Notes: generated from the sequence alone by a model not told the origin. A stretch of DNA of 64,000 bases from Planomicrobium stackebrandtii (GCF_030814955.1 NZ_JAUSWB010000012.1:1-64000); one strand, 5' to 3'; positions 10,387 to 19,323 are shown, numbered from the stretch's first letter. Numbers and translations: made by a program.

Positions 10387-10416
10387 GGGTTTGCCTAATG
10401 GCAGACCTCGTTTTTA
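10387..10416 (+). terminator. Terminator after groEL
   Basis: GGTTTGCC and GGCAGACC form an eight-pair stem with one mismatch around TAAT, followed by TCGTTTTT. If the island model is right, this terminator belongs to the inserted segment, and the ancestral one is at 19094. Confidence 0.7.
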
Positions 10417-10890
10417 AATGAAAAAGTAACGGAAAGGCAACATTTATATATCAGAAGATAGTTTTGTGAATATATCTTCATTCATTTAAATGAAATTATC
10501 CTTCGATTTAAGTGTAAGCCGAAAGTTAGTTGTATTTAAGGAATAATTCTATTTATAAAAAGTTGCACCGTTACATTTCTTTGGATATTATGTTTAAAGA
10601 AATATTTTTATGGCTATTATTACATGTTATCATGTAAGTATTTCAACCTGTCATTGTTTTGTGAGCTTTGAATAAGAAGGTAAGGTCTATTTAAGGAGTG
10701 CTTATCAAAGGATATAAAAATGATGAAATGAATACGTTCACATGAATAATGAGCGAAACTTATTCTTGCAATGCCACTTGAATCGCAAAATATTTTTCCA
10801 AGTATTATAGCACCGGGATTGGCTTATCTAATTTATTTCAAATAGGTTAATAAAGTTGAATTAGCAAAGAGATAGTAAAGGTGATGAATA
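10417..10890. other. AT-rich gene-free spacer at the left end of the putative island
   Basis: About 470 bases with stops in all frames and no supported ORF. A perfect inverted repeat TTACATG-TTAT-CATGTAA lies at 10620-10637 and could be a protein-binding site. No integrase, transposase remnant or tRNA was found here. The promoter of the LacI-type regulator must lie in the right part. Confidence 0.5.
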
Positions 10891-11874
10891 GTGAAAAATA
10901 CAAACGAAAATGTAAATCAAAAAGTAAAATTAGATGATGTTGCTAACGAAGCTGGTGTTTCGAAGACAACTGTCTCAAGAGTGTTGAATAATCGGGGGTA
11001 CATAAGCGAAAAGACAAGAAAAAAAGTAAATGAAGCTATGGAATTGTTAAATTATCATCCAAATGAAATAGCTAGGTCACTCTTTATTAATAAGACCTTT
11101 ATCATTGGCCTTATTTTTCCAACTACAAATAATCCCTTTTATGGACAACTGATTTTCCATTTAGAGAATATCAGTGAAGCCTTAGGCTACAAAGTATTAT
11201 TATGCAACAGTGAAGGTCGTGAAGATAAGGAGAAGAGTTACCTGGAAATGCTGCAAAGACACCAGGTGGATGGAATTATAGCAGGATCTCATAACAGAGG
11301 GATTCTAGAATATGACAACCCGCAACTCCCATTGGTTGGTATTGATCGATATTTATCTGAAAATACTCCGGTTGTCTCCAGTGATAATTATGATGGCGGG
11401 AAAAAGGCTACTCAATTATTAATTGATAAAGGTTGTAAAAAAATTATTCATATTAACGGTTCTCCTTCTTTGGAAACTCCTGCAAATTTAAGAAGAGAAG
11501 CTTATGAAGACGTAATGAAAGAAAATGAATATTATCCCCAGAGTTATGTAATAGGTGAAAATGTTATAGAAACTATTTTTAATGAGAACCCAAATATTGA
11601 TGGTATTTTTGCAAGTGATGACCTTATAGCATCAAGTGTGATGAAAGAAGCAAAAAGAAGGAACATAAATATACCTGCTGATTTGAAAGTGATCGGCTAT
11701 GATGGCTCAGAAATAACCAGAATGCTGTTGCCGGAACTAAGTACGATTCAGCAGCCAGTAAAGGAAATTGCAGATTTAGCAGTTCAACTGTTACTGAAAC
11801 AAATTAATGGTGAGACGGAATCAAAAATTGAATGGAAGCTACCAGTAAAGTTAATCGAAAGTGAAACAACATAA
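10891..11874 (+). CDS. LacI family transcriptional regulator of the fructan cluster
   Basis: A 327-residue LacI/GalR repressor. The N-terminal helix-turn-helix KLDDVANEAGVSKTTVSRVL and hinge helix HPNEIARSL are followed by a periplasmic-binding-protein-like effector domain (FIIGLIFPTTNNPFYGQL through SDDLIASSVMKEAKRRN). The GTG start has AAAGGTG upstream. It lies directly before two perfect LacI-type palindromes (11910-11937 and 11969-11992) that bracket the promoter of the transport/catabolic genes, so it almost certainly controls them, probably with a fructoside or fructose derivative as inducer. The gene is visibly richer in A/T-ending codons than groEL. Confidence 0.9.
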   Translation: MKNTNENVNQKVKLDDVANEAGVSKTTVSRVLNNRGYISEKTRKKVNEAMELLNYHPNEIARSLFINKTFIIGLIFPTTNNPFYGQLIFHLENISEALGYKVLLCNSEGREDKEKSYLEMLQRHQVDGIIAGSHNRGILEYDNPQLPLVGIDRYLSENTPVVSSDNYDGGKKATQLLIDKGCKKIIHINGSPSLETPANLRREAYEDVMKENEYYPQSYVIGENVIETIFNENPNIDGIFASDDLIASSVMKEAKRRNINIPADLKVIGYDGSEITRMLLPELSTIQQPVKEIADLAVQLLLKQINGETESKIEWKLPVKLIESETT

Positions 11875-11909
11875 AAAGCATGATTAGTCAATATTTTAAA
11901 TTTTTTGTT

Positions 11910-11937
11910 TTTTCATGTCAACCGGTTGACATGAAAA
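11910..11937. promoter_or_regulatory. LacI-family operator O1 (28-bp perfect palindrome)
   Basis: The half-site TTTTCATGTCAACC is followed directly by its exact reverse complement, with the CpG-centred AACCGGTT core typical of LacI-family sites. It contains the -35 box TTGACA (11926-11931), so repressor binding would block RNA polymerase. Confidence 0.9.
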
Positions 11938-11954
11938 GGGAATTTAACTATAAT
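11926..11954 (+). promoter_or_regulatory. Consensus sigma-A promoter of the fructan operon
   Basis: TTGACA (11926-11931), exactly 17 bases, then TATAAT (11949-11954): both hexamers match the consensus perfectly. The -35 is part of operator O1, and O2 begins about eight bases past the expected transcription start. Confidence 0.9.
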
Positions 11955-11968
11955 CAGATTTATAAGAC

Positions 11969-11992
11969 AACATGTCAACCGGTTGACATGTT
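11969..11992. promoter_or_regulatory. LacI-family operator O2 (24-bp perfect palindrome)
   Basis: AACATGTCAACC followed by its exact reverse complement. It shares the 20-bp core with O1; the centres are 57 bp apart, about 5.4 helical turns. The position just downstream of the start site suits roadblock or looping repression. Confidence 0.88.
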
Positions 11993-12026
11993 TATAAAAA
12001 TAGACGTTTTGTATCTTTACACTCCT

Positions 12027-12042
12027 ATGAAAGCGTTAACTT
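12027..12042 (+). promoter_or_regulatory. cre site (CcpA catabolite-repression element)
   Basis: ATGAAAGCGTTAACTT matches the WTGNAANCGNWWNCAW consensus with one mismatch (T for A near the end). It lies downstream of the start site of the fructan operon, a common roadblock position for CcpA-HPr(Ser-P). Confidence 0.7.
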
Positions 12043-12106
12043 AATAGTGGTTAATGGAATCATAGAATGCGTTTTATTAATGGAGCCTAAGGAGGGGGAG
12101 GATATC

Positions 12107-13054
12107 ATGGCTAGAATAGTATCAGAGAAAACCATTCAAGCAACAAAAAATAAAGAGAGCCGAAAAAACTACATTAAAAAAAATTTCGTCTTATATTTGT
12201 TTTTAGTACCAGCTGTTGTCTTAGTATTTATATTTAATTACATACCAATGTATGGGGTTACAATTGCATTTAAAGATTTCAGTCCTATTAAAGGGATTAT
12301 GGGAAGTGAATGGATTGGTTTCGATCATTTCATTAATTTTTTGCAATCTCCCAACTTTCAGCAAATATTCATGAATACGATAAAATTAAGTGCCTTCGAA
12401 CTTCTTATCGGGTTTCCAATTCCTATTATTTTGGCGCTGATGTTAAATCAGCTGAGAAGGGCTAAAGTTAAAAAAAATGTTCAATTAATTATTTATGCGC
12501 CGTATTTTCTTTCAACAGTAGTCATATCGGGGATGCTCTTTATCTTTTTATCACCAGCAGGACCGATTAATGAATTTTTGACTTTATTTATGGATGAGCC
12601 CGTTGCCTTTATGACAGATCCGGCTTATTTCAGAAGTGTATTCATTGCATCCAGTGTCTGGCAGGTTGCAGGTTTTTCATCAATTATCTATGTTGCTGCA
12701 CTTTCGAATGTTGATCCGCAGCTTCATGATGCAGCAACGATTGATGGTGCTTCACTTTTACAAAGAATCATTCATATTGATCTTCAAGTTCTTAAACCGA
12801 CTATAGCCGTCCTATTTATTTTGGCAATTGGCGGAATTATGGGAGTTGGTTTTGAAAAAGCGTATTTACTTCAAACTGACATGAACTTGCCTGCTTCAGA
12901 GATTATTGATACCTATGTATACAAAAGAGGACTTCAGGCAGGAGATTGGTCATTTGGAGCTGCTGTAGGATTGTTTAATTCTGTTATTAGTTTGCTTCTA
13001 CTGGTAATTGCTAATACTGTTGTCAAAAAGTTAAATGGTGAAACACTTTACTAG
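12107..13054 (+). CDS. CUT1-type sugar ABC transporter permease (LplB-like)
   Basis: A 315-residue membrane permease with about six hydrophobic segments. The EAA loop DPQLHDAATIDGASLLQRI, where the ATPase docks, lies in the C-terminal half. The N-terminal motif FNYIPMYGVTIAFKDFSP is typical of the LplB subgroup of oligosaccharide permeases. The start is ATG 12107 with GGAGGGGG nine bases upstream; a frame from 12047 has no good ribosome site. It pairs with the next gene to make the membrane pore. No cognate ATPase gene lies in the cluster. Confidence 0.9.
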   Translation: MARIVSEKTIQATKNKESRKNYIKKNFVLYLFLVPAVVLVFIFNYIPMYGVTIAFKDFSPIKGIMGSEWIGFDHFINFLQSPNFQQIFMNTIKLSAFELLIGFPIPIILALMLNQLRRAKVKKNVQLIIYAPYFLSTVVISGMLFIFLSPAGPINEFLTLFMDEPVAFMTDPAYFRSVFIASSVWQVAGFSSIIYVAALSNVDPQLHDAATIDGASLLQRIIHIDLQVLKPTIAVLFILAIGGIMGVGFEKAYLLQTDMNLPASEIIDTYVYKRGLQAGDWSFGAAVGLFNSVISLLLLVIANTVVKKLNGETLY

Positions 13055-13069
13055 AAAGGAGCACAATCA

Positions 13070-13966
13070 ATGAAATCTAAAATTGACCTTGTAAATAATT
13101 CGAAAACAGATAGAATGCTCCTCTTAATTAACAAAATCATTTTAATTTTAATTGTGCTCATTATTACTGCTCCACTTTTGTATGTTTTGTTTGGCTCCTT
13201 TCTGAGTCCGAATGTCTTGCTGACAAAAGGTATATCACTTAATCCTGATGACTGGACGCTTGATGGTTATATAAGAATATTCGAGGATGGTTCTATCGTT
13301 AGAGGCTTTCTTAACTCTATTATGTACGCAGGAGGATTCTCTATAGTCTCTGTTTTGTTTTCCATCCTTGCTGGGTACGCTTTATCCGTTGACAATTTAG
13401 CTGGAAAAAAGTTATTTATGCTTTTCTTTATTGTAACCATGTTTTTCAATGGCGGGATGATCCCTACATATTTACTGATTAAAGAGTTGGGTATGATCAA
13501 TACACCGTGGGCAATCATACTACCAGGGGCCGTCAGTGTGTGGAATATAATACTTTCCAGAACATATTTTAAAGGATTGCCAAATGAACTGAAGGAAGCA
13601 GCAAGAATTGATGGTGCTTCAGATCTCAAAATATTTTTGAAGATTATCTTGCCACTGTCCAAACCGATTATTTTTGTACTGGCTTTATATGCTTTTATAG
13701 GCCAGTGGAATTCTTATTTCAACGCAATGATTTATCTCGAAGATCAATCACTCTATCCATTACAGCTGGTATTGCGTGAAATTCTTATCCAGAATGAAGT
13801 GCAGCCTGGCATGATTGCAGATCAGCTTGCAAGAGCTGAGATTCAAAAAATTGCAGAAATGATAAAGTATTCTTCTATTGTAGTTTCAAGTTTACCATTA
13901 TTGATTATGTATCCTTTTTTCCAAAAGTATTTCGAAAAAGGTGTAATGGTAGGCTCATTAAAATAA
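13070..13966 (+). CDS. CUT1-type sugar ABC transporter permease (YtcP-like)
   Basis: A 298-residue permease, second half of the heterodimeric pore. It has six hydrophobic segments, the EAA loop LPNELKEAARIDGASDLKIF, and the C-terminal FFQKYFEKGVMVGSLK that is characteristic of YtcP/LplC-type carbohydrate permeases. It starts 15 bases after the LplB-like gene with GAAAGGAG upstream. Confidence 0.9.
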   Translation: MKSKIDLVNNSKTDRMLLLINKIILILIVLIITAPLLYVLFGSFLSPNVLLTKGISLNPDDWTLDGYIRIFEDGSIVRGFLNSIMYAGGFSIVSVLFSILAGYALSVDNLAGKKLFMLFFIVTMFFNGGMIPTYLLIKELGMINTPWAIILPGAVSVWNIILSRTYFKGLPNELKEAARIDGASDLKIFLKIILPLSKPIIFVLALYAFIGQWNSYFNAMIYLEDQSLYPLQLVLREILIQNEVQPGMIADQLARAEIQKIAEMIKYSSIVVSSLPLLIMYPFFQKYFEKGVMVGSLK

Positions 13967-13984
13967 AGAAAGTGGGGAATTATT

Positions 13985-15586
13985 ATGAAAAAGGTTTTGA
14001 AAGCAGCTTCATTGCTGCTGATTATCGGAACAGTAATTTCGGGATGTAGCGGCAATGATAAGAATACTTGGTCAGAGGATTATGGACTTTCTGACATTGC
14101 ATTTCCTTTAGAAGAAAAAGTGACACTGAAGGTTATGACACAAAGTTCGCCTCTAGCACCTGAAGATCCAAATGAAAAGTTGATTAATCAGCGATCGGAA
14201 GAGAATACAAATGTTCAAATTGAATGGAGAAACTTTACAGGTGAAACATTTGCTGAGAAAAGGAATCTGGCAATGACTAGTGGGGATATGCCAGATGCAA
14301 TTAGCAATGCTGGTTATAGTGATTATGAATTATTAAATTTGGCAGACGATGGTGCTATTATTCCACTGAACGAATTAATAGAAAATCACATGCCTAATCT
14401 GCAAGCAGTTCTGGAAAAAGCTCCAGAGTATAAGGAAATGATGACTGCACCGGACGGAAATATCTATGCATTCCCTTGGATAGAGGAACTAGGACAAGGA
14501 AAAGAAAGTATTCACTCAGTAGATAATTTCCCATGGATAAACGTAACATGGCTGGAAGAATTGGGACTGGAAATGCCTAAAACAACTCAGGAATTAAAAG
14601 AAGTGCTAATCGCCTTTAAAGAGAATGATCTTGCTGGTGGCGGACAAACAATTCCTATGTCATTTATTATAAATGACGGTGGACAGGACCCGGGATTCTT
14701 ATTTGGCTCGTTTGGTCTGGGTGATAATTGGGATCACACAGTTGTAACTAATGATGGAGAAGTTAAATTGACATCCAGCGATGAAGGATACAAAGAAGCT
14801 ATCAACTTCATGAATGAACTGCATAAGGAAGAATTAATTGATATCGAAGCCTTTGAACAGGACTGGTCTACTTATGTAGCTAAAGGCCAAGAAGGCCGCT
14901 ACGGTATGTATTTTACCTGGGATAAAGCAAATATTTCAGGATCGAATGACGATTATGCGCTTATGCCGCCTTTAGAAGGTCCGGATGGGCAAAAAAATGT
15001 TGCCAGAACAAATGGGATGGGTTTTGATCGTTCGAAAATGGTTGTTACAGGTGCCAACCAAAATCTTGAATTAACGGCAAAATGGGTTGATGAATTCTAT
15101 GATCCTCATCAATCTGTACAAAACAACTGGGGTACTTATGGAGATGAAGACATGCAAAATATCTTTGAATTTGATGAAGAGCAAAATATGTTAAAACATC
15201 TTAGTCTAGAAGGAACTGCACCTGTTGAATTAAGAGAGAGAACTTCCGTTGGAGGACCATTGGCAATACTGGACAGTTATTATGGGGAAATCACGACAAA
15301 GCCAGATGATGCTGCCGAGAGATTGGATTTAATGAAAGAAGTCATGGTTCCGCATATGAAAGCGGAAAATATATATCCGAAAGTATTTTTCAGCTTAGAA
15401 GAATTAGAGCGTCTTTCTACAATAGAAGCAGACTTATTGCCATATATTCAGCGGAAAAAAGCCGAATGGATTGGAAAGGGAACTGTAGAGGAAGAATGGG
15501 ACCAATACCTGGAGGAGCTGGATCGTCTTGGTTTACAGGAATGGCTGGAAATTAAACAAAAAGGTTATGACCGTACTGCTAAGTAA
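13985..15586 (+). CDS. Sugar ABC transporter substrate-binding lipoprotein (LplA-like)
   Basis: A 533-residue extracellular binding protein of the large LplA/YtcQ class. The signal peptide MKKVLKAASLLLIIGTVISG ends at a lipobox cysteine (C21), which would be lipid-modified. The body is acidic and shows VTLKVMTQSS and MPDAISNAG near the start, as in cluster 1-type oligosaccharide binders. It follows its permeases by 18 bases and precedes a GH32 fructosidase, so the ligand is probably a fructose-containing oligosaccharide (sucrose, levan or inulin fragments). Ligand identity is inferred from context. Confidence 0.88.
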   Translation: MKKVLKAASLLLIIGTVISGCSGNDKNTWSEDYGLSDIAFPLEEKVTLKVMTQSSPLAPEDPNEKLINQRSEENTNVQIEWRNFTGETFAEKRNLAMTSGDMPDAISNAGYSDYELLNLADDGAIIPLNELIENHMPNLQAVLEKAPEYKEMMTAPDGNIYAFPWIEELGQGKESIHSVDNFPWINVTWLEELGLEMPKTTQELKEVLIAFKENDLAGGGQTIPMSFIINDGGQDPGFLFGSFGLGDNWDHTVVTNDGEVKLTSSDEGYKEAINFMNELHKEELIDIEAFEQDWSTYVAKGQEGRYGMYFTWDKANISGSNDDYALMPPLEGPDGQKNVARTNGMGFDRSKMVVTGANQNLELTAKWVDEFYDPHQSVQNNWGTYGDEDMQNIFEFDEEQNMLKHLSLEGTAPVELRERTSVGGPLAILDSYYGEITTKPDDAAERLDLMKEVMVPHMKAENIYPKVFFSLEELERLSTIEADLLPYIQRKKAEWIGKGTVEEEWDQYLEELDRLGLQEWLEIKQKGYDRTAK

Positions 15587-15600
15587 TGGAGGAGAACTAA

Positions 15601-17064
15601 TTGACAAAACAGGAAATACTACAATACAGACCTAGTTTGCACTTTACAACGAAAAAAAATTGGTTAAACGATCCAAATGGATTAGTATATTTTAAAGGTG
15701 AATATCATTTGTTTTACCAACACAATCCCAATGAAAATATTTGGGGCCCAATGCACTGGGGACATGCTGTCAGCAAGGACTTGATTGCCTGGGAAGAGCT
15801 TGAAATAGCATTATATCCGGATGAGCACGGAACTATTTTTTCTGGAAGTACCGTGGTGGATTGGAATAATACGACAGGATTCTTTCCGGATGAGCCAGGT
15901 TTAGTAGCTATTTTTACGCACCATCAGGAAGCTAGTGCTGAAATCGTACAAAAACAAACGCAAAGTCTGGCGTATAGTAAAGACAATGGACGAACTTGGG
16001 TTAAATATGAGGGTAATCCTGTACTTTCTCATGCGTCAAAAAGTGATTTCCGAGATCCCAAGGTCTTTTATGATGAGAAAACAGAGAAATGGATTATGTC
16101 ATTAGCTACTAGCCAAACTATTTCTTTTTATTCTTCATTAAATTTAATAGATTGGGAGTTTGAAAGTGAGTTTGGTGATAATGTAGGTTCCCATGATGGG
16201 GTTTGGGAATGTCCTGATCTATTTAAATTAAAAGCAGAAGATACAGAAGAAGAAAAGTGGATTTTGATCGTCAGTATCGGTGATAATGGAATATCAAACA
16301 TGGGCTCGCGCACACAGTATTTTGTTGGTGCTTTTAATGGGTCTGTCTTCACATCAGAACATGATGACATCAGGTGGCTAGACTATGGGAGAGACAATTA
16401 TGCTGGTGTAAGCTTTTCAGATATCCCGGAGGAGGATGGGCGTCGGATTTATCTGGGATGGATGAGCAACTGGAGATATGCCAATGTGGTGCCTACGGAT
16501 GGATGGAGAAATCAGATGACGATTCCAAGAGAGCTCCGTCTTCGGAACATAGAAGGGAAATATAAAGTCATTCAATACCCTGTGGAAGAACTAACTTCTT
16601 ATTTTGAAAGAACTGTAGATATTCAAAACTATGAAGTAGAACCTTCTAACCCTAAGAGAATTGAAGTGAATGAGCGATATGTAGACTTATTCCTGGATAT
16701 AAAGAATGATGCGGATCAATTTGGTGTTACATTGAATCATACGACAGCACACACCACCACTATCGAGTATGATGCACTAAATCACGTTATATTATTGAAT
16801 AGAAGAAATTCTGGAAATGTGGAATTTTCCGATATGTTTTCAACGGATCAAGAACTTAAAATGAGCGAGAGAAATCATGTTCAACTACGGGTGATTATTG
16901 ATAAATGTTCGATAGAAATCTTTATCGATGATGGCGCTTATGCTATAACGAGTTTAGTATATCCTGACGAAACCTGTGAAAGCATAACACTTTATAGTAA
17001 GGGTGGAAATATGACCGTTAAGAATGGTTATGTTGCAATTCCTGCAAAAAATGCAACATTATAA
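15601..17064 (+). CDS. GH32 beta-fructosidase (levanase/sucrose(-6-P) hydrolase type)
   Basis: A 487-residue glycoside hydrolase family 32 enzyme. All three catalytic landmarks are present: WLNDPNG with nucleophile D24, FRDPK with D152 as transition-state stabiliser, and ECPDLF with acid/base E203. A C-terminal beta-sandwich follows (about 340-487). There is no signal peptide, so it should act on imported substrate in the cytoplasm. TTG start with GGAGGA upstream, 15 bases after the binding-protein gene. Next to an ABC importer rather than a PTS, hydrolysis of unphosphorylated fructosides to free fructose is more likely than a sucrose-6-phosphate route; the fructokinase behind it fits this. 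Confidence 0.92.
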   Translation: MTKQEILQYRPSLHFTTKKNWLNDPNGLVYFKGEYHLFYQHNPNENIWGPMHWGHAVSKDLIAWEELEIALYPDEHGTIFSGSTVVDWNNTTGFFPDEPGLVAIFTHHQEASAEIVQKQTQSLAYSKDNGRTWVKYEGNPVLSHASKSDFRDPKVFYDEKTEKWIMSLATSQTISFYSSLNLIDWEFESEFGDNVGSHDGVWECPDLFKLKAEDTEEEKWILIVSIGDNGISNMGSRTQYFVGAFNGSVFTSEHDDIRWLDYGRDNYAGVSFSDIPEEDGRRIYLGWMSNWRYANVVPTDGWRNQMTIPRELRLRNIEGKYKVIQYPVEELTSYFERTVDIQNYEVEPSNPKRIEVNERYVDLFLDIKNDADQFGVTLNHTTAHTTTIEYDALNHVILLNRRNSGNVEFSDMFSTDQELKMSERNHVQLRVIIDKCSIEIFIDDGAYAITSLVYPDETCESITLYSKGGNMTVKNGYVAIPAKNATL

Positions 17065-17095
17065 AATGTGAAGTTTAATATTGTTTAGTTACTTA

Positions 17096-17130
17096 GAAAA
17101 GAGGAAGCATTTGATTGTTTCCTCTTTTTT
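17096..17130 (+). terminator. Terminator between the GH32 gene and the fructokinase
   Basis: AAAAGAGGAA (17097-17106) pairs with TTTCCTCTTTT across GCATTTGATTG and runs into T residues. It separates the main fructan operon from the kinase gene, allowing partial read-through or separate expression. Confidence 0.75.
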
Positions 17131-17165
17131 ATAATATTTCACATGTTAACGAGGGGAGTAAAAGT

Positions 17166-18122
17166 ATGAGTGAACATACGTCTGTAGTTTGTATTGGAGA
17201 GTTGTTAATCGATTTTTATTGTAAAGATGCGGGAGATAATTTAGTGGAAGGAAATATCTTTGAAAAACAGGCTGGCGGAGCACCTGCTAATGTATGTGCC
17301 ACTATAGTGAAATTGGGTGGAACTGCATTGTTCTGTGGAAAAGTTGGAAACGATCCATTCGGAAAATTCCTGAAAAATACTTTGGAAGAAATAAATGTTA
17401 ATACTTCCATGCTTGTAGTCGATAATGTTAATCCGACTACACTAGCCTTTGTTTCTTTAATGGAGAATGGAGAAAGGGATTTTGTTTTTAACAGAGGTGC
17501 CGATGCATTTTTGAAGGAAGAAGAGTTGGATAAAGAGAAATTAAAAGAAGCTGCCATTCTCCATTTTGGATCTGCAACCGCTTTACTGGAAGGACCGTTC
17601 CAATCTACATACCTAAATACAATGAAGTTGGCAAAAGAAAATGGGCAATTTGTTTCTTTTGATCCTAATTACAGATCAGATCTCTGGAAAGGGAAGAAAA
17701 CTCATTTTATAGAGTTAACGAAACAAGGAGTTGCACTAGCTGACTTTGTAAAAGTCAGTCAAGAAGAATTAGAGATTATTACTGGCACAGAGGATCTTAG
17801 GAGCGGAATTCAGCTTCTCCACCAAATGGGAACGAGTTTAATTGCACTTACACTAGGTAAAGAGGGAACTTTGATTTCTAATTACCATAAGCAAGAAATA
17901 GTTCCAAGTATTAAGATAGATTCCGTAGATTCGACTGGTGCGGGGGATGCATTTGTTGGCGCAATGCTGTACCAGCTTGCCAGAGAGAAGGATGCAAAAA
18001 AAGTTCTGGAGGACTTTGAGAAGATAAAAAAAATAACTTATTTAAGCAATAAAGTGGGTGCGATTGTTTGTACAAGAGTAGGTGCAATTTCTGCTATTCC
18101 AACTTTAGATGAAGTCATATAA
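17166..18122 (+). CDS. PfkB-family fructokinase
   Basis: A 318-residue ribokinase-fold sugar kinase. It has the N-terminal [11 protein letters not shown], the substrate-binding [17 protein letters not shown] at about residues 36-52, and the catalytic C-terminal motif [15 protein letters not shown] with the base Asp. It would phosphorylate the free fructose released by the GH32 enzyme. The start is ATG 17166 behind GAGGGG; a frame from 17115 would begin inside the terminator stem. Confidence 0.9.
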   Translation: MSEHTSVVCIGELLIDFYCKDAGDNLVEGNIFEKQAGGAPANVCATIVKLGGTALFCGKVGNDPFGKFLKNTLEEINVNTSMLVVDNVNPTTLAFVSLMENGERDFVFNRGADAFLKEEELDKEKLKEAAILHFGSATALLEGPFQSTYLNTMKLAKENGQFVSFDPNYRSDLWKGKKTHFIELTKQGVALADFVKVSQEELEIITGTEDLRSGIQLLHQMGTSLIALTLGKEGTLISNYHKQEIVPSIKIDSVDSTGAGDAFVGAMLYQLAREKDAKKVLEDFEKIKKITYLSNKVGAIVCTRVGAISAIPTLDEVI

Positions 18123-18196
18123 TATATAGGATAAAGAAGTTAATGCCATCAGCTGAAGAATCGATTTTGCCAGCTTAAATGGGGGTCCATGAAATT

Positions 18197-18802
18197 ATGT
18201 ATGGCACACAATGGTATATGCGAATAGGAAATCTTGGATTTAATTTAGTATTGTTAAACTTGTTGTGGTTATTGTTTTCCTTTTTCGGTTTATTTATATT
18301 AGGGATTTTTCCTGCGACTGCGGCGTTATTTGCGGTAATGAGGCTTATTATCATGGAATCAGACAATGGTTCCATTATAAAGCTGTTTTGGGATAAATTT
18401 AAATCGGAGTTCATAGCATCCAATGTTGTTGGTTATATTATGCTGTTTATTGGATTAGTATTATATACAGATTTTAAAGTACTACACTATATAAATCAGG
18501 ATACGCTTTATATAATCTTGATGAGTGTGACTGTGGTTGTTGTATTCGTATACCTTCTCAGTTTATTATATATCTTCTCTGTATTTGTTCACTATGATTT
18601 AAAGCTTTGGCAGTACCCAAAGCACGCATTCATCCTTGTCATTGCCCGACCCTTGCATACTTTGGTAATGGCGATTAGTATAGTCACCATCTTATTTTTA
18701 TATTTACAATTACCAGTATTAATATTGCTATTTGGAATAAGCTTAATTAGTTTTGTGTTGATGAAAATCGCCTATTTATCTTTTTCAAAGAAAGAAGTTT
18801 AG
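18197..18802 (+). CDS. YesL family (DUF624) membrane protein
   Basis: A 201-residue integral membrane protein with about five hydrophobic segments. The N-terminal pattern YGTQWYMRIGNLGFNLVLLN with WLLFSFFGLFILGIFPATAALFAVMR is characteristic of YesL/DUF624 proteins, which sit beside LplB/YtcP-type sugar transporters. The molecular role is unknown. ATG 18197 is preferred because GGGGGTCC lies about ten bases upstream; ATG 18179 is also in frame and would add six residues. It is the last gene of the putative island. Confidence 0.82.
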   Translation: MYGTQWYMRIGNLGFNLVLLNLLWLLFSFFGLFILGIFPATAALFAVMRLIIMESDNGSIIKLFWDKFKSEFIASNVVGYIMLFIGLVLYTDFKVLHYINQDTLYIILMSVTVVVVFVYLLSLLYIFSVFVHYDLKLWQYPKHAFILVIARPLHTLVMAISIVTILFLYLQLPVLILLFGISLISFVLMKIAYLSFSKKEV

Positions 18803-19002
18803 TTGAATAATCTTAATCGAAAAGGATTTAATTTTATAAAAATCAATTTTTAATTGATCGTTTTCATAGAATCGCTCCTTAGATTGTAATTTGCTAACTT
18901 ATTTTTGAGTTTTGGTGAATCTCTATAAGTTAGTTAGTTCCGAAACCTTTGAGAGCGCTAAGTTTTTACATCCTATGAAAAGGCAAAATATGCACCCTAA
19001 AT
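18803..19002. other. Gene-free right end of the putative island
   Basis: AT-rich, no ORF. Two inverted repeats are visible: ATCAATT-TTT-AATTGAT (18842-18858) and CTAACTTAT/ATAAGTTAG (18894-18902 and 18925-18933). Neither has a GC-rich stem with a U tract, so neither is a convincing terminator; the first could act weakly after the YesL-like gene. Confidence 0.4.
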
Positions 19003-19020
19003 ATGGGCGGCATGATGTAA
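19003..19020 (+). repeat. Right copy of 18-bp direct repeat (groEL 3'-end remnant, putative attR)
   Basis: Exact copy of the last 18 bases of groEL including the stop codon (compare 10342-10359), but with no groEL coding sequence upstream. It is the kind of scar left when an element integrates at a gene 3' end and carries its own copy of that end. Confidence 0.7.
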
Positions 19021-19093
19021 CAAATTCTTATAGTTTTCGATTTTTCAAAGACTAAAGAATGCTTCACCAAACCATATTCAATCTAAATCCTGA

Positions 19094-19136
19094 AAGCCTC
19101 TCACCAATTTATTGAATTGGTAAGAGGCTTTTTTCT
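19094..19136 (+). terminator. Strong terminator (probably the ancestral groEL terminator)
   Basis: AAGCCTCT-CACCAATT pairs with AATTGGT-AAGAGGCTT around TATTG, followed by a T run. It lies 75 bases after the groEL-end repeat and has no gene of its own upstream within the ancestral sequence, fitting a displaced groEL terminator. Confidence 0.85.
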
Positions 19137-19323
19137 TAGAACTCCTTTCTTCATCTCCCTACAAATGAAAGGAAAAACCCTAGATATGTTCAAAACAAGT
19201 CGACTGAATTAAAACTTTTCCCGTATGTGACGACTGTCACTAGCGCACCATTCAGCTGTCCTGTAAGTTAGCTGTAGACCGCATACTTTGATAGTAAATT
19301 TGCATTTAGAGGAGAAGTTTTGA

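Noticed and set aside
18949..18964. Possible cre (TGAGAGCGCTAAG) near the right end of the island
   Set aside because: Two or more mismatches at conserved positions and no promoter or gene start downstream.
10360..19002. Prophage or ICE
   Set aside because: No integrase, phage structural, relaxase or conjugation gene is present; only sugar genes lie between the repeats.
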